A stretch of 5,423 bases of DNA, from positions 1 through 5,423 of the forward strand of contig SLFV01000165.1 in assembly GCA_007124075.1 (NCBI GenBank). Direction: 5' to 3'. The notes beneath the pieces are model-generated. The model did not search any database and was not told where the DNA came from. It saw only the letters and a list, made by a program, of their open reading frames with translations. The position numbers and the translations under genes were made by a program. Shown here one piece after another: positions 1-5,379 of the stretch. Every line of letters starts with the position of its first letter. Positions within the stretch are counted from its first letter, which is position 1. This DNA comes from Roseimaritima sp. GTDB lineage: Bacteria > Planctomycetota > Planctomycetia > Pirellulales > Pirellulaceae.

Positions 1-886
1 GTGCCTCTGCAACCGCAGCAACCAGTTTCGTCTCGGTCGTCGTGATCGAAGCAACTTCGGCACGACTGATCGTCTGGAAACTCTGGCCCGATGCAATCGT
101 AGACATCGGACTGGCGGTGATCAAGGTCGGCGTGCTGCCGAAGGATGCGAACGACTGAGCAGAAAATGCGGATACGTTTTGCCCGCGGGAGAACGACGCA
201 AACGGGCTGCTGAAAGGACCCCCCCCGAAAACAGAGCCACCCGAGAACAAGTTGGCCAACAATCCGCCGAAGACGGTTCCCGATCCAAAGCTGGGCAGGC
301 CACCACCTAAGAATGAAGACTGAAAGCCAAAGCTTTGGAAACCCGAACCCCCGAAAACCGAGCGACTGCTGAAGAAATTGTACGAAGCAAACCCGCTGGA
401 GAAACCAAACCCACTGGAAGCGGGAGCGGGATTGAAGCTGGCAAACGATGTTCCACCTCCAACACCACAAACCTTACCCAGGACGGCGTAGGATGCTGCG
501 GGGGGGGCGGTGCCCTGAAGCGGCTGACGTTGCTGCGGGGCTGGCTGCGGGACGCTTCCGCCGACGGCTTGGGTAATGCTTTGGAAGGAAGCAACGGTCA
601 GTGATTGCTGTGTGGTGATCCGCGAAAGCGACGTCAAAAATGCGGTCGGCTGAGGCAGCATGATCGGCTGGACGATCGGTTTTTCCGCTTCCGAAGAGGG
701 CTGGGCGGGACGCTGCGGCTTCGCAATCGGGGTTTTCGGGGCTGGAGTTGCAACCGGCTTCGACGGAGCAGGCTTGCTGTCCTTTTTCAATCCGACGGCT
801 CGCGACAGCTTTCCTCCCGCTGCGGACGACACGTTGCTAAGCACTGCGGCCAATGCCATCGCAGTGAAAAATACGCGTAATTTCAT
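1..886 (-). CDS. Exported Pro-rich and Gly/Ser/Phe-rich low-complexity protein (C-terminus beyond window)
   Basis: The frame is open for 295 codons from ATG 886-884 to the left edge with no stop, so the gene is partial. Residues 1-23 form a signal peptide: basic KLR, hydrophobic VFFTAMALAAVLS, then a signal peptidase I-type SSAA site. Residues about 38-131 are rich in Pro, Lys, Ala and Gln (PAPSKPVATPAPKTP and similar) and look disordered. Residues about 141-250 are Gly/Ser/Phe-rich with seven FG dipeptides (160, 178, 186, 200, 206, 220 and 249). Residues 251-295 are Ser/Thr/Ala-rich with a more regular, possibly helical end. There is one cysteine, C140. I do not recognise a family. It is probably a periplasmic or cell-surface structural protein. 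The start is supported by the signal peptide and an upstream promoter, although no good Shine-Dalgarno precedes it. The coding region contains C8 and G8 homopolymer runs. Confidence 0.82.
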   Translation of the reverse strand, partial: MKLRVFFTAMALAAVLSNVSSAAGGKLSRAVGLKKDSKPAPSKPVATPAPKTPIAKPQRPAQPSSEAEKPIVQPIMLPQPTAFLTSLSRITTQQSLTVASFQSITQAVGGSVPQPAPQQRQPLQGTAPPAASYAVLGKVCGVGGGTSFASFNPAPASSGFGFSSGFASYNFFSSRSVFGGSGFQSFGFQSSFLGGGLPSFGSGTVFGGLLANLFSGGSVFGGGPFSSPFASFSRGQNVSAFSAQSFASFGSTPTLITASPMSTIASGQSFQTISRAEVASITTTETKLVAAVAEA

Positions 887-954
887 GCTAAAAACCCAAA
901 AAAGCAAGTTTCCGGCGAAAAGGTCTGGTCGTAGGGATCACTACACTGTCTCCG

Positions 955-982
955 ATAATATCGCGTGAAAAACTTATTGCAA
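955..982 (-). promoter_or_regulatory. Sigma70-like promoter of the exported low-complexity protein
   Basis: On the minus strand a -35 box TTGCAA (982-977) is followed by a 16-nt spacer and a -10 box TATTAT (960-955), five of six matches to TATAAT. The predicted transcription start is near 947, giving a leader of about 60 nt before the ATG at 886. The position fits separate expression of this gene from the operon that ends at 1111. This rests on sequence match only. Confidence 0.55.
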
Positions 983-1110
983 CTGGATGCATGGGGAATT
1001 TAGGTAATTTAAGGATATTGCCTGACAGACGACGCCACCAAACGACGCCAGGGAGCGTTGATTCTTGCTGCGCAGGTCCGGACGCGGGGATAGGGCTGTT
1101 GCCGGTCGCG

Positions 1111-1734
1111 TTAGCGGATTGGTTGACCGTGCGTGACGGTGGACCATGTGAAATAGTCGTCATACATCGCAAACCATGTCTCGCGGAGGTTGGGACGCCG
1201 CTGCGCCCACAGCCTCTGGAATACTTTCATGCCACGTTGGTAGTACTCTGCTTGGCCGACCAGCAGTTCGGCGGTCAGCCCCAGGGCTAACCGATCTTCA
1301 ATCTCGGTTCGCCAAACGACGGGCAGCCACGCGTAGGGTTGGTGGGTCGTGACCAGTAAGGCACAGTTGCTGCGTGCCAGGGCAAGGCGAAAGAGGATCC
1401 GTTGCGGGCGAGATAGCTGTTCAAACCCATCGATTACCAGCAATCCGTCCCCCGCCCGAGCGATCATGCGATGCAATTCCGCTAAACGAATCCGACCCTG
1501 GGAACTGCATTGTTGACGAAGAACGCGACCCCCAAATGCATGCCGAAGCGTTGGCATTAAAGTAGTGATCAGCGTCGATTTACCCGTCCCATGGGGACCG
1601 ACAATCGCCCCACGCAGACCAGCCCGCAACCTCTGGACTAAATCGTCCGCGTTTTGGTCCTGCGGAAAGCGAAACGGGATCGCTCCGGGCCGGATAAACC
1701 GCGTGCAAAACGGATTGGAGTCACCGTGGGGCAT
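1111..1734 (-). CDS. Small P-loop ATPase, last gene of the alpha-CTD/arrestin operon
   Basis: The 207-residue protein has a Walker A motif GPHGTGKST (residues 46-54) and a Walker B strand LLVIDGFE (98-105) with D102 and the likely catalytic glutamate E105. A strand LLVTTHQ (126-132) could supply a sensor or H-loop-like histidine. The N-terminal segment NPFCTRFIRPGAIPFRF (7-23) and the C-terminal NLRETWFAMYDDYF (182-195) look like family-specific conserved blocks. There is no ABC signature, no HTH and no membrane segment, so it is a cytoplasmic single-domain NTPase of unknown role. I start it at ATG 1734, which overlaps the upstream stop by 14 nt and suggests translational coupling. An in-frame TTG at 1752 would add six residues. 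No Shine-Dalgarno is visible at either start. Tight packing with the two arrestin-like genes implies it works with them. Confidence 0.85.
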   Translation of the reverse strand: MPHGDSNPFCTRFIRPGAIPFRFPQDQNADDLVQRLRAGLRGAIVGPHGTGKSTLITTLMPTLRHAFGGRVLRQQCSSQGRIRLAELHRMIARAGDGLLVIDGFEQLSRPQRILFRLALARSNCALLVTTHQPYAWLPVVWRTEIEDRLALGLTAELLVGQAEYYQRGMKVFQRLWAQRRPNLRETWFAMYDDYFTWSTVTHGQPIR

Positions 1735-2215
1735 GACTGGGCAGCAAGACAAAAGGATGCTGAGCGACGATTTCCCTCCCGTTTTCGATGAATAGCCGCA
1801 AGCGTAAGCACCAGCAAATCCGCAGCAGTTTCCCGTGATAACTGATGGGGCTGACCGGAAGTTGCGTCCGTAGAAACTGGGGTTGTCCTGACAAACCTTC
1901 GGGGTAATGGCTCGCCGAATAACGCTGGAAATGATGGACGTGGATGTCTTCGTCTCCTTTACCCTCGGTAAACCACATCACCGACGCCTCCAAGCATGAA
2001 AGGGCCAATCCGTCGGAAGAGTCCATTCGCTTTTTGGCGTCCCTGACTGCCGCACCCAACGCCCCGGGCCTGACCTGCCAATTACAGCGCATCACCTCGC
2101 CACCGACATACCGCGCGTCGTCACGACAAAAGGCCACCTCTACCGCGGGTTGCGCTTGGGGGGCGGAATTTTTGGTTGAACGATAACGGGAAAGCTTTGG
2201 CAAAATGATGGCCAC
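1721..2215 (-). CDS. Small soluble arrestin-like beta-sandwich protein
   Basis: The protein has 164 residues and no membrane segment or signal peptide. Its strand pattern resembles a single arrestin-like lobe: VEVAF..DDARYVGGEVMRCNWQV (25-48), ASVMWFTEGKGDEDIHVHHF (77-96), then LPVSPISYHGKLLRICWCLRLRLFI (119-143) and a closing HPFVLL (153-158). The LP-x-SP-x-SY-x-G-x-L-x-x-I-x-W pattern is typical of arrestin-fold proteins. The fold call is pattern-based and not confirmed. The GTG start at 2215 has a good GAGG Shine-Dalgarno but makes the gene overlap the upstream gene by 76 nt. A second GTG at 2137, just after the upstream stop, is possible but would begin inside the first predicted strand. 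The gene ends inside the start of the ATPase gene. It probably binds a partner protein rather than catalysing a reaction. Confidence 0.75.
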   Translation of the reverse strand: MAIILPKLSRYRSTKNSAPQAQPAVEVAFCRDDARYVGGEVMRCNWQVRPGALGAAVRDAKKRMDSSDGLALSCLEASVMWFTEGKGDEDIHVHHFQRYSASHYPEGLSGQPQFLRTQLPVSPISYHGKLLRICWCLRLRLFIENGREIVAQHPFVLLPSHAPR

Positions 2216-3198
2216 GGATCCGCCTCACCTCGAACGACAACTTTCCAGTGCACCGCATTGTGCGGACTGCGAAAGGAGTGCATTGCCTGGGATGGAATTT
2301 TGATTCTGAATTCTTGTTCCCAGGGCCTTCCAAGGTCAATGGGCACATTGTGGAGATCGAGCAGAATTTCGGAAATCACTGGGGTTCGGTCAATGCGGAG
2401 GTCGGTTCCCTGCCGGAAAGTTGACTCCTCTTCGCAGATCAGTTCAACCCGCAAACTCTGCAATTGCATCTTTCCTAACTGTACCACATAAGCGTCGTAG
2501 GTTTCCCCCGGGCGGAGTGGATGTTGGTCAATTTCCAGAATTGTGGCACCCACGCCCGACGTTTTTCGCAAGCAAGAAATGTAATGCCGGAGCGCCCAGA
2601 TGCCGATTCCGCTCATCGGGAACAACAACGCAAGCAGGACCTTGCGGGGTCGTTCGGACCAAAAACTGGTGATCACGACCACCAGTAAAACCAGGAGGAC
2701 CGCGTTCCACATCAACGCCAGCGCCGCTGCAGCGGCCACGCGCTTGCCCGCCCAATTCGTCGCGGGCAGACGATAGCGAAGTTTGACGCCGGGGCTGTCG
2801 GTCAGACGGTTATCTTGGGGGACCGAGGGGAATTCTGCGGCCGATTTGCCAATCAGTTCCAGTTCCTCGGCACGCTGCGCGATCGCGTTGCGGCGTTCGC
2901 TGCTGGCTCCGATTCGCAGAATCCCCAGAATCAACCCGGTGCCGCTTAAGACGACCATAACGACGCCCAACACCAGCAAAAGCCAGAATCCAAGGCCCGT
3001 CGCCAGCGGTGTCCAAGCAATCGGAATAAACCGCTGGGCAACCGTCAGCGCCAGGACAAGGACACCTGCGAGGAACAAGGTCGCCAGAAACGCCGCCTCT
3101 CCCACCGTCCCGGCCAACGTCGCAGCCGCCATTCGGCTGCCACGTTTTTTACTCCAGGGTTTGGGAAATCGCACGATACCTGATGCCCTTGACGCCAA
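2140..3198 (-). CDS. Four-helix membrane protein with C-terminal arrestin-like domain
   Basis: Up to 352 residues. A basic N-terminal stretch (10-22, FPKPWSKKRGSR) precedes two hydrophobic hairpins: segments about 32-55 and 68-95, then 153-178 and 187-206. Between the pairs is a hydrophilic stretch about 97-150 with a PGVKLRYRLPAT block. Residues about 217-342 are soluble and beta-rich. The pattern HPLRPGETYDAYV, SLRVELICEEE, RIKIPSQAMHSFRSPHNAVHWKVVVRG and a final FPVIVQP resembles an arrestin-fold lobe. An even number of helices plus the basic N-terminus would put this domain in the cytoplasm. The start is uncertain: TTG 3198 is the first possible, 23 nt after the alpha-CTD stop and with an in-frame stop just upstream. 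GTG 3174 (344 residues) and ATG 3132 (330 residues) also keep all helices. I cannot name the family. The C-terminus ends in a Pro/Lys-rich tail. It is likely the membrane anchor of the module with the two following genes. Confidence 0.78.
   Translation of the reverse strand: MASRASGIVRFPKPWSKKRGSRMAAATLAGTVGEAAFLATLFLAGVLVLALTVAQRFIPIAWTPLATGLGFWLLLVLGVVMVVLSGTGLILGILRIGASSERRNAIAQRAEELELIGKSAAEFPSVPQDNRLTDSPGVKLRYRLPATNWAGKRVAAAAALALMWNAVLLVLLVVVITSFWSERPRKVLLALLFPMSGIGIWALRHYISCLRKTSGVGATILEIDQHPLRPGETYDAYVVQLGKMQLQSLRVELICEEESTFRQGTDLRIDRTPVISEILLDLHNVPIDLGRPWEQEFRIKIPSQAMHSFRSPHNAVHWKVVVRGEADPWPSFCQSFPVIVQPKIPPPKRNPR
2223..2226 (-). promoter_or_regulatory. Shine-Dalgarno of the small arrestin-like gene, inside the upstream gene
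   Basis: GAGG, within AGGTGAGG (2230-2223), lies seven nt before GTG 2215. It is the main reason for choosing the long start. It sits within the coding sequence of the membrane arrestin-like gene, so the two proteins would be translated from overlapping frames. Confidence 0.5.
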
Positions 3199-3221
3199 TG
3201 TCTACGACGCCCACCCGAGCG

Positions 3222-3515
3222 TTACGAACCGCGGCCAACTAACTCGTCCAAATTAGCGGGTTCTCGCCCTGGACGGTAAAAACCCAGTTCCTCCAACGCC
3301 ACGTAGACTTCCTCCAGCGTTTTTTCACCAAAGTTGGTAATCGCGAGCAACTGTTTTGGGGTTGCCTGCAACAAATCCTTGACGGTGAAAATCCCCGTCT
3401 CCTCCAAGCAATTGGTTGTCCTCACTGAAAGGTTCATCTCCGCCACGCTCCGTTGCAAGCGTTCCTGACGCAGACGGGAAAACTCCTCGGCCCGAGAAAG
3501 TGGAATGCGTGTCAT
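3222..3515 (-). CDS. Stand-alone RNA polymerase alpha C-terminal domain (alpha-CTD) protein
   Basis: The 97-residue protein has no alpha N-terminal assembly domain. Residues 28-79 match the RNA polymerase alpha-CTD: LSVRTTNCLEETGIFTV, then LLAITNFGEKTLEEVYVALEELGF. The DNA-contacting positions of E. coli alpha map as R265=R32, N268=N35, C269=C36, G296=G63, K298=K65 and E302=E69, with S299 replaced by T66. UP-element-type minor-groove binding is therefore plausible. Residues 1-27 form a charged, probably helical extension that is not part of the core domain and could mediate oligomerisation or partner binding. The tail 80-97 is short and polar. The start is secure: a perfect AGGAGG lies nine nt upstream, the best ribosome site in the window. 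It is first in a four-gene unit. It cannot replace RpoA, and may act as a DNA-binding accessory, competitor or adaptor for polymerase or sigma factors. Confidence 0.9.
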   Translation of the reverse strand: MTRIPLSRAEEFSRLRQERLQRSVAEMNLSVRTTNCLEETGIFTVKDLLQATPKQLLAITNFGEKTLEEVYVALEELGFYRPGREPANLDELVGRGS

Positions 3516-3524
3516 CGCAAAGTA

Positions 3525-3530
3525 CCTCCT
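3525..3530 (-). promoter_or_regulatory. Consensus Shine-Dalgarno of the alpha-CTD gene
   Basis: AGGAGG on the minus strand with a nine-nt spacer to ATG 3515. It contrasts with the weak or absent sites before the neighbouring genes and suggests this small protein is made in larger amounts. Confidence 0.8.
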
Positions 3531-3611
3531 GAAATTTACCTCGCGTTGCCCCGATCAACCTGTGAGACGCGACACCACTGCCTCAAATTGCAGGTCACGC
3601 GGGCTGGGCAA

Positions 3612-3640
3612 ATCATAGGCAATCGGAACCGGTTCTGCAA
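3612..3640 (-). promoter_or_regulatory. Sigma70-like promoter of the alpha-CTD/arrestin/ATPase operon
   Basis: On the minus strand a -35 box TTGCAG (3640-3635) and a -10 box TATGAT (3617-3612), five of six matches, are separated by the ideal 17 nt. Transcription would start near 3605, giving a leader of about 90 nt. The gene order and the lack of gaps downstream suggest one transcript to 1111. The -35 box is only a three-of-six match, which would fit an activated or regulated promoter. Confidence 0.55.
3626..3635. promoter_or_regulatory. Perfect 10-bp palindrome between -35 and -10: candidate operator
   Basis: GAACCGGTTC is a perfect palindrome lying in the spacer of the operon promoter and touching the last base of the -35 box. 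A dimeric regulator bound here would block polymerase. No regulator is identified and the palindrome is short enough to be chance. Confidence 0.35.
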
Positions 3641-3676
3641 AGCGGCTAAATTGGCTTTTCGTCACAAATCCGACAA

Positions 3677-3712
3677 TCCGATTTGCTGGCATCGCTTCGA
3701 TAGCAAATCGGA
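3677..3712 (-). terminator. Strong hairpin after the LptF/G gene, possible terminator
   Basis: Perfect 11-bp inverted repeat TCCGATTTGCT (3677-3687) and AGCAAATCGGA (3702-3712) around a 14-nt loop, extendable by one G-U pair on the minus-strand RNA. It lies 26 nt beyond the permease stop codon and before the next promoter, where a terminator is expected. No proper U tract follows, so it may instead be a 3'-end stabilising or Rho-associated hairpin. Confidence 0.45.
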
Positions 3713-3738
3713 CGATCGCTTGCCCGCAGTCACCATGC

Positions 3739-4932
3739 CTAATGACGTCGGATCTTGCAGATCAACGTGATTCCAATCGCCACCATCACGACGTTTCCCA
3801 GCCAGACCGAGTAGGGCGGCATCGAACCATCTTTTGCTTGGTCCAACCCAAACACAAACAAGGGGTAGTAGACCAACAAAATCGGAAGAAAACACATGCC
3901 AAACGTGGTCCAGTAATCGGACGTGCGTGCGATGATCCCCAGCGGCGCGCCGACGATCACGAAACAAAGGCAGCTAAACCCTCCCGCCCAACGTCTCCAG
4001 GGTTCGGTACGCAGGCGGATCAGGCGACTGCTGCCGCTGCGGATGCGGTCCTCCAGTGGTTTGACGGGGTCGCCGGCCAGTTCGTCAAAGCGAGCCGTCA
4101 GCAACGAAAAACCAACCTGGGCTGCCAAGTTTCCGCGATCATTTTCGACTTGGCGTTCGGTGCGAATGGCTTCGGATCGCATTTGATGCAACGGCAACTG
4201 GCTGGGGTTGACGTCCTGGCCAGAATTCTTTGCGAAAGCATCCCCGAGCGGAATTTCGATCACGTCCTCGCCGTCAAACTGCCCGCGAAACGCGCCTCCG
4301 CTCAGCCGACTATCGACGACACGTAACACCAAGGCCATCCGTTCGGGGTCCAGTTCCAACTGTCCCTGGCGAGCCATAATCTGGGTCGGCACCCCGCTAC
4401 TGCCGCCATGGATCGTGACCGTTGGGCCTTCCAGCGTTTTTCCGTTGACGCCACAAACCGAAATCGAAAAGCCTTTGTCGCTGCTGTAGGAATGTTGAGC
4501 GTTCAAGACGCGGTAGACGATTTCTTCAAACGAATGCAACGCAACGCGGCGGACGCCCGGTTCGCCCCAGGAAACCGCAACGTCTCCCAGCCAAACGGCG
4601 GCGGGGCTCAACAGGGCGGCGAACCAAAGAGCTGGCTTGAGCACTTGGACCGGGGAAATCCCTACCGCTTTAATGGTCGCGACTTCTCCTGCGTAGGACA
4701 TCCGGCCATACACACAGCAGACCGCAAACAACGCGGTGGCCGGTAACGCGAATTGCAAGCTGATCGGCAGGACGTACGGCAGCAGTTGCAGCACCGCCAT
4801 CGGTCCCATCCCCTCCCGCATCAATTGACGCGCAACGCCGATCACCAGAATCAACATGGTTAGCGCGATCAGCGTAACGATGAAGATCTTGAAGATTTCG
4901 ATCAGAATGTATCGCGTCAAACGTGTCGGCAT
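3739..4932 (-). CDS. LptF/LptG (YjgP/YjgQ) family lipopolysaccharide export permease
   Basis: The 397-residue length is near that of E. coli LptF and LptG (about 360). Three N-terminal helices (about 12-33, 46-73, 97-120), a large periplasmic beta domain (about 121-300) and three C-terminal helices (about 315-335, 342-363, 373-392) give the family's standard layout. The cytoplasmic loop YGRMSYAGEVATIKAVGISP (75-94) carries the typical coupling-helix pattern that meets the LptB ATPase, and WRRWAGGFSCLCFVIVGAPLGI (312-333) matches the conserved start of the fourth helix. In the known system LptF and LptG form a heterodimer with LptB that extracts LPS from the inner membrane. The sequence does not decide between F and G, so no symbol is given. 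No partner gene is adjacent within the window. ATG 4932 is the first start after an in-frame TGA and has no clear Shine-Dalgarno. Confidence 0.9.
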   Translation of the reverse strand: MPTRLTRYILIEIFKIFIVTLIALTMLILVIGVARQLMREGMGPMAVLQLLPYVLPISLQFALPATALFAVCCVYGRMSYAGEVATIKAVGISPVQVLKPALWFAALLSPAAVWLGDVAVSWGEPGVRRVALHSFEEIVYRVLNAQHSYSSDKGFSISVCGVNGKTLEGPTVTIHGGSSGVPTQIMARQGQLELDPERMALVLRVVDSRLSGGAFRGQFDGEDVIEIPLGDAFAKNSGQDVNPSQLPLHQMRSEAIRTERQVENDRGNLAAQVGFSLLTARFDELAGDPVKPLEDRIRSGSSRLIRLRTEPWRRWAGGFSCLCFVIVGAPLGIIARTSDYWTTFGMCFLPILLVYYPLFVFGLDQAKDGSMPPYSVWLGNVVMVAIGITLICKIRRH

Positions 4933-4977
4933 ACCGCGGACTCGTCAAAGGATGGGTTCGCCAAGGGGACCGTTTCG

Positions 4978-5007
4978 ACGATAGCAGCCCGCGATGAACA
5001 AAAGCAA
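4978..5007 (-). promoter_or_regulatory. Weak candidate promoter of the LptF/G gene
   Basis: TTGCTT (5007-5002), an 18-nt spacer and TATCGT (4983-4978) on the minus strand. The -10 matches only four of six bases. It is the best placed candidate I found and would give a leader of about 40 nt. Confidence 0.25.
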
Positions 5008-5121
5008 TGTCGGTTTCCCATGTGCCCGCGATTGATCGGTGCGGCAAAACACCACAGGGCCTTTGGTTGTAAAAATGCCGGGCTTCCTGCCCCCCCAAAA
5101 AAACTGGGTCGCAATCCGATC

Positions 5122-5158
5122 TTTCAAGGCATTTCAAGGAGTCGCTTGAAAAAAAGCG
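5122..5158. repeat. Tandem TTTCAAGG repeats with overlapping hairpins
   Basis: Two direct copies of TTTCAAGG (5122-5129 and 5132-5139) precede CTTGAAA (5145-5151). The second copy forms a perfect 7-bp stem with it around a 6-nt loop, and the first copy could pair with it as an alternative. A second small stem CGCTT/AAGCG (5143-5147 and 5154-5158) overlaps it. The role is unknown. Confidence 0.4.
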
Positions 5159-5198
5159 TTATGCCATTGCCAAAGGCGAGGATCGGACCGTAAACGGG

Positions 5199-5236
5199 TT
5201 CGCCAGAATTTCTCGTGCGAGAGCGATGCTGGCGAA
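5199..5236. repeat. Nested inverted repeat in the divergent intergenic region
   Basis: The outer arms TTCGCCAG (5199-5206) and CTGGCGAA (5229-5236) are perfectly complementary and enclose an inner hairpin TCTCG/CGAGA (5211-5215 and 5218-5222). It could fold in RNA from either strand or be a dyad protein site. No U tract follows on either strand, so it is not an obvious intrinsic terminator. Confidence 0.5.
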
Positions 5237-5367
5237 TTCCGCCACCCTGGGATAAATCGTTGACGAAGCACTAGCCGGGTTAAACGCTTGTGTATAGGCT
5301 GCGGATGACGAGTGTGGCAGCATTCTGTTCAGGCCGTCAGTTTCCTTTCCTTATTTCCTCCCGGGTG

Positions 5368-5373
5368 AGAGGT
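5368..5373 (+). promoter_or_regulatory. Shine-Dalgarno of the prepilin-like gene
   Basis: AGAGGT sits six nt before ATG 5380 and supports that start. The preceding CCTC (5357-5360) could pair with GAGG to give a small stem that partly masks the site. Confidence 0.6.
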
Positions 5374-5379
5374 GTTCAA

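Larger units (their letters stand above)
4933..5379. other. 447-bp divergent intergenic region, no convincing gene
   Basis: The region separates the minus-strand permease from the plus-strand prepilin-like gene. Short minus-strand frames here (for example about 4945-5127) start at TTG, lack a ribosome site and resemble no family. The region holds a C7A7 homopolymer junction (5090-5103), a repeat and hairpin cluster (5122-5158), a nested hairpin (5199-5236) and a pyrimidine-rich tract (about 5341-5362) just before the ribosome site of the right-hand gene. Promoters for both flanking genes should lie here, but none is strong by sequence. Confidence 0.6.

Noticed and set aside
1..886. FG-rich protein as a bacterial nucleoporin
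   Set aside because: The clear signal peptide sends it out of the cytoplasm, and FG dipeptides arise easily in Gly/Ser/Phe-rich exported proteins.
121..968. Several plus- and minus-strand frames of 60-100 codons over the left region
   Set aside because: They overlap the 295-codon minus-strand frame that has a signal peptide, a promoter and consistent low-complexity composition. The alternatives are Arg/Gly-rich shadows.
1002..1023. AGGTAAT/ATTGCCT inverted repeat as terminator of the ATPase operon
   Set aside because: On the minus-strand RNA the 7-bp stem has an internal mismatch, the loop is A/T-rich and no U tract follows.
1029..1050. Two copies of ACGACGCCA spaced 13 bp apart
   Set aside because: There are only two short copies with no promoter relation, so they are likely chance.
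888..1172. 94-codon minus-strand frame spanning the gap after the ATPase gene
   Set aside because: It begins inside the ATPase gene in another frame, covers the promoter of the exported protein and shows no domain.
2783..3256. 157-codon plus-strand open frame opposite the membrane protein
   Set aside because: It is the antisense of hydrophobic codons, giving Arg/Pro/Thr-rich sequence without domains. The minus-strand gene explains the region.
3742..4326. 194-codon plus-strand open frame antisense to the permease gene
   Set aside because: It lies wholly within the well supported LptF/G gene, has no recognisable motif and its composition is that of a reverse-frame shadow.
5079..5091. GGGC-TTCCT-GCCC hairpin near a T run as a minus-strand terminator
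   Set aside because: The stem is only about four base pairs, and no upstream minus-strand gene is visible for it to end.
4945..5127. 60-codon minus-strand frame upstream of the permease
   Set aside because: It starts at TTG without a ribosome site, crosses the C7A7 homopolymer and resembles no known small protein.
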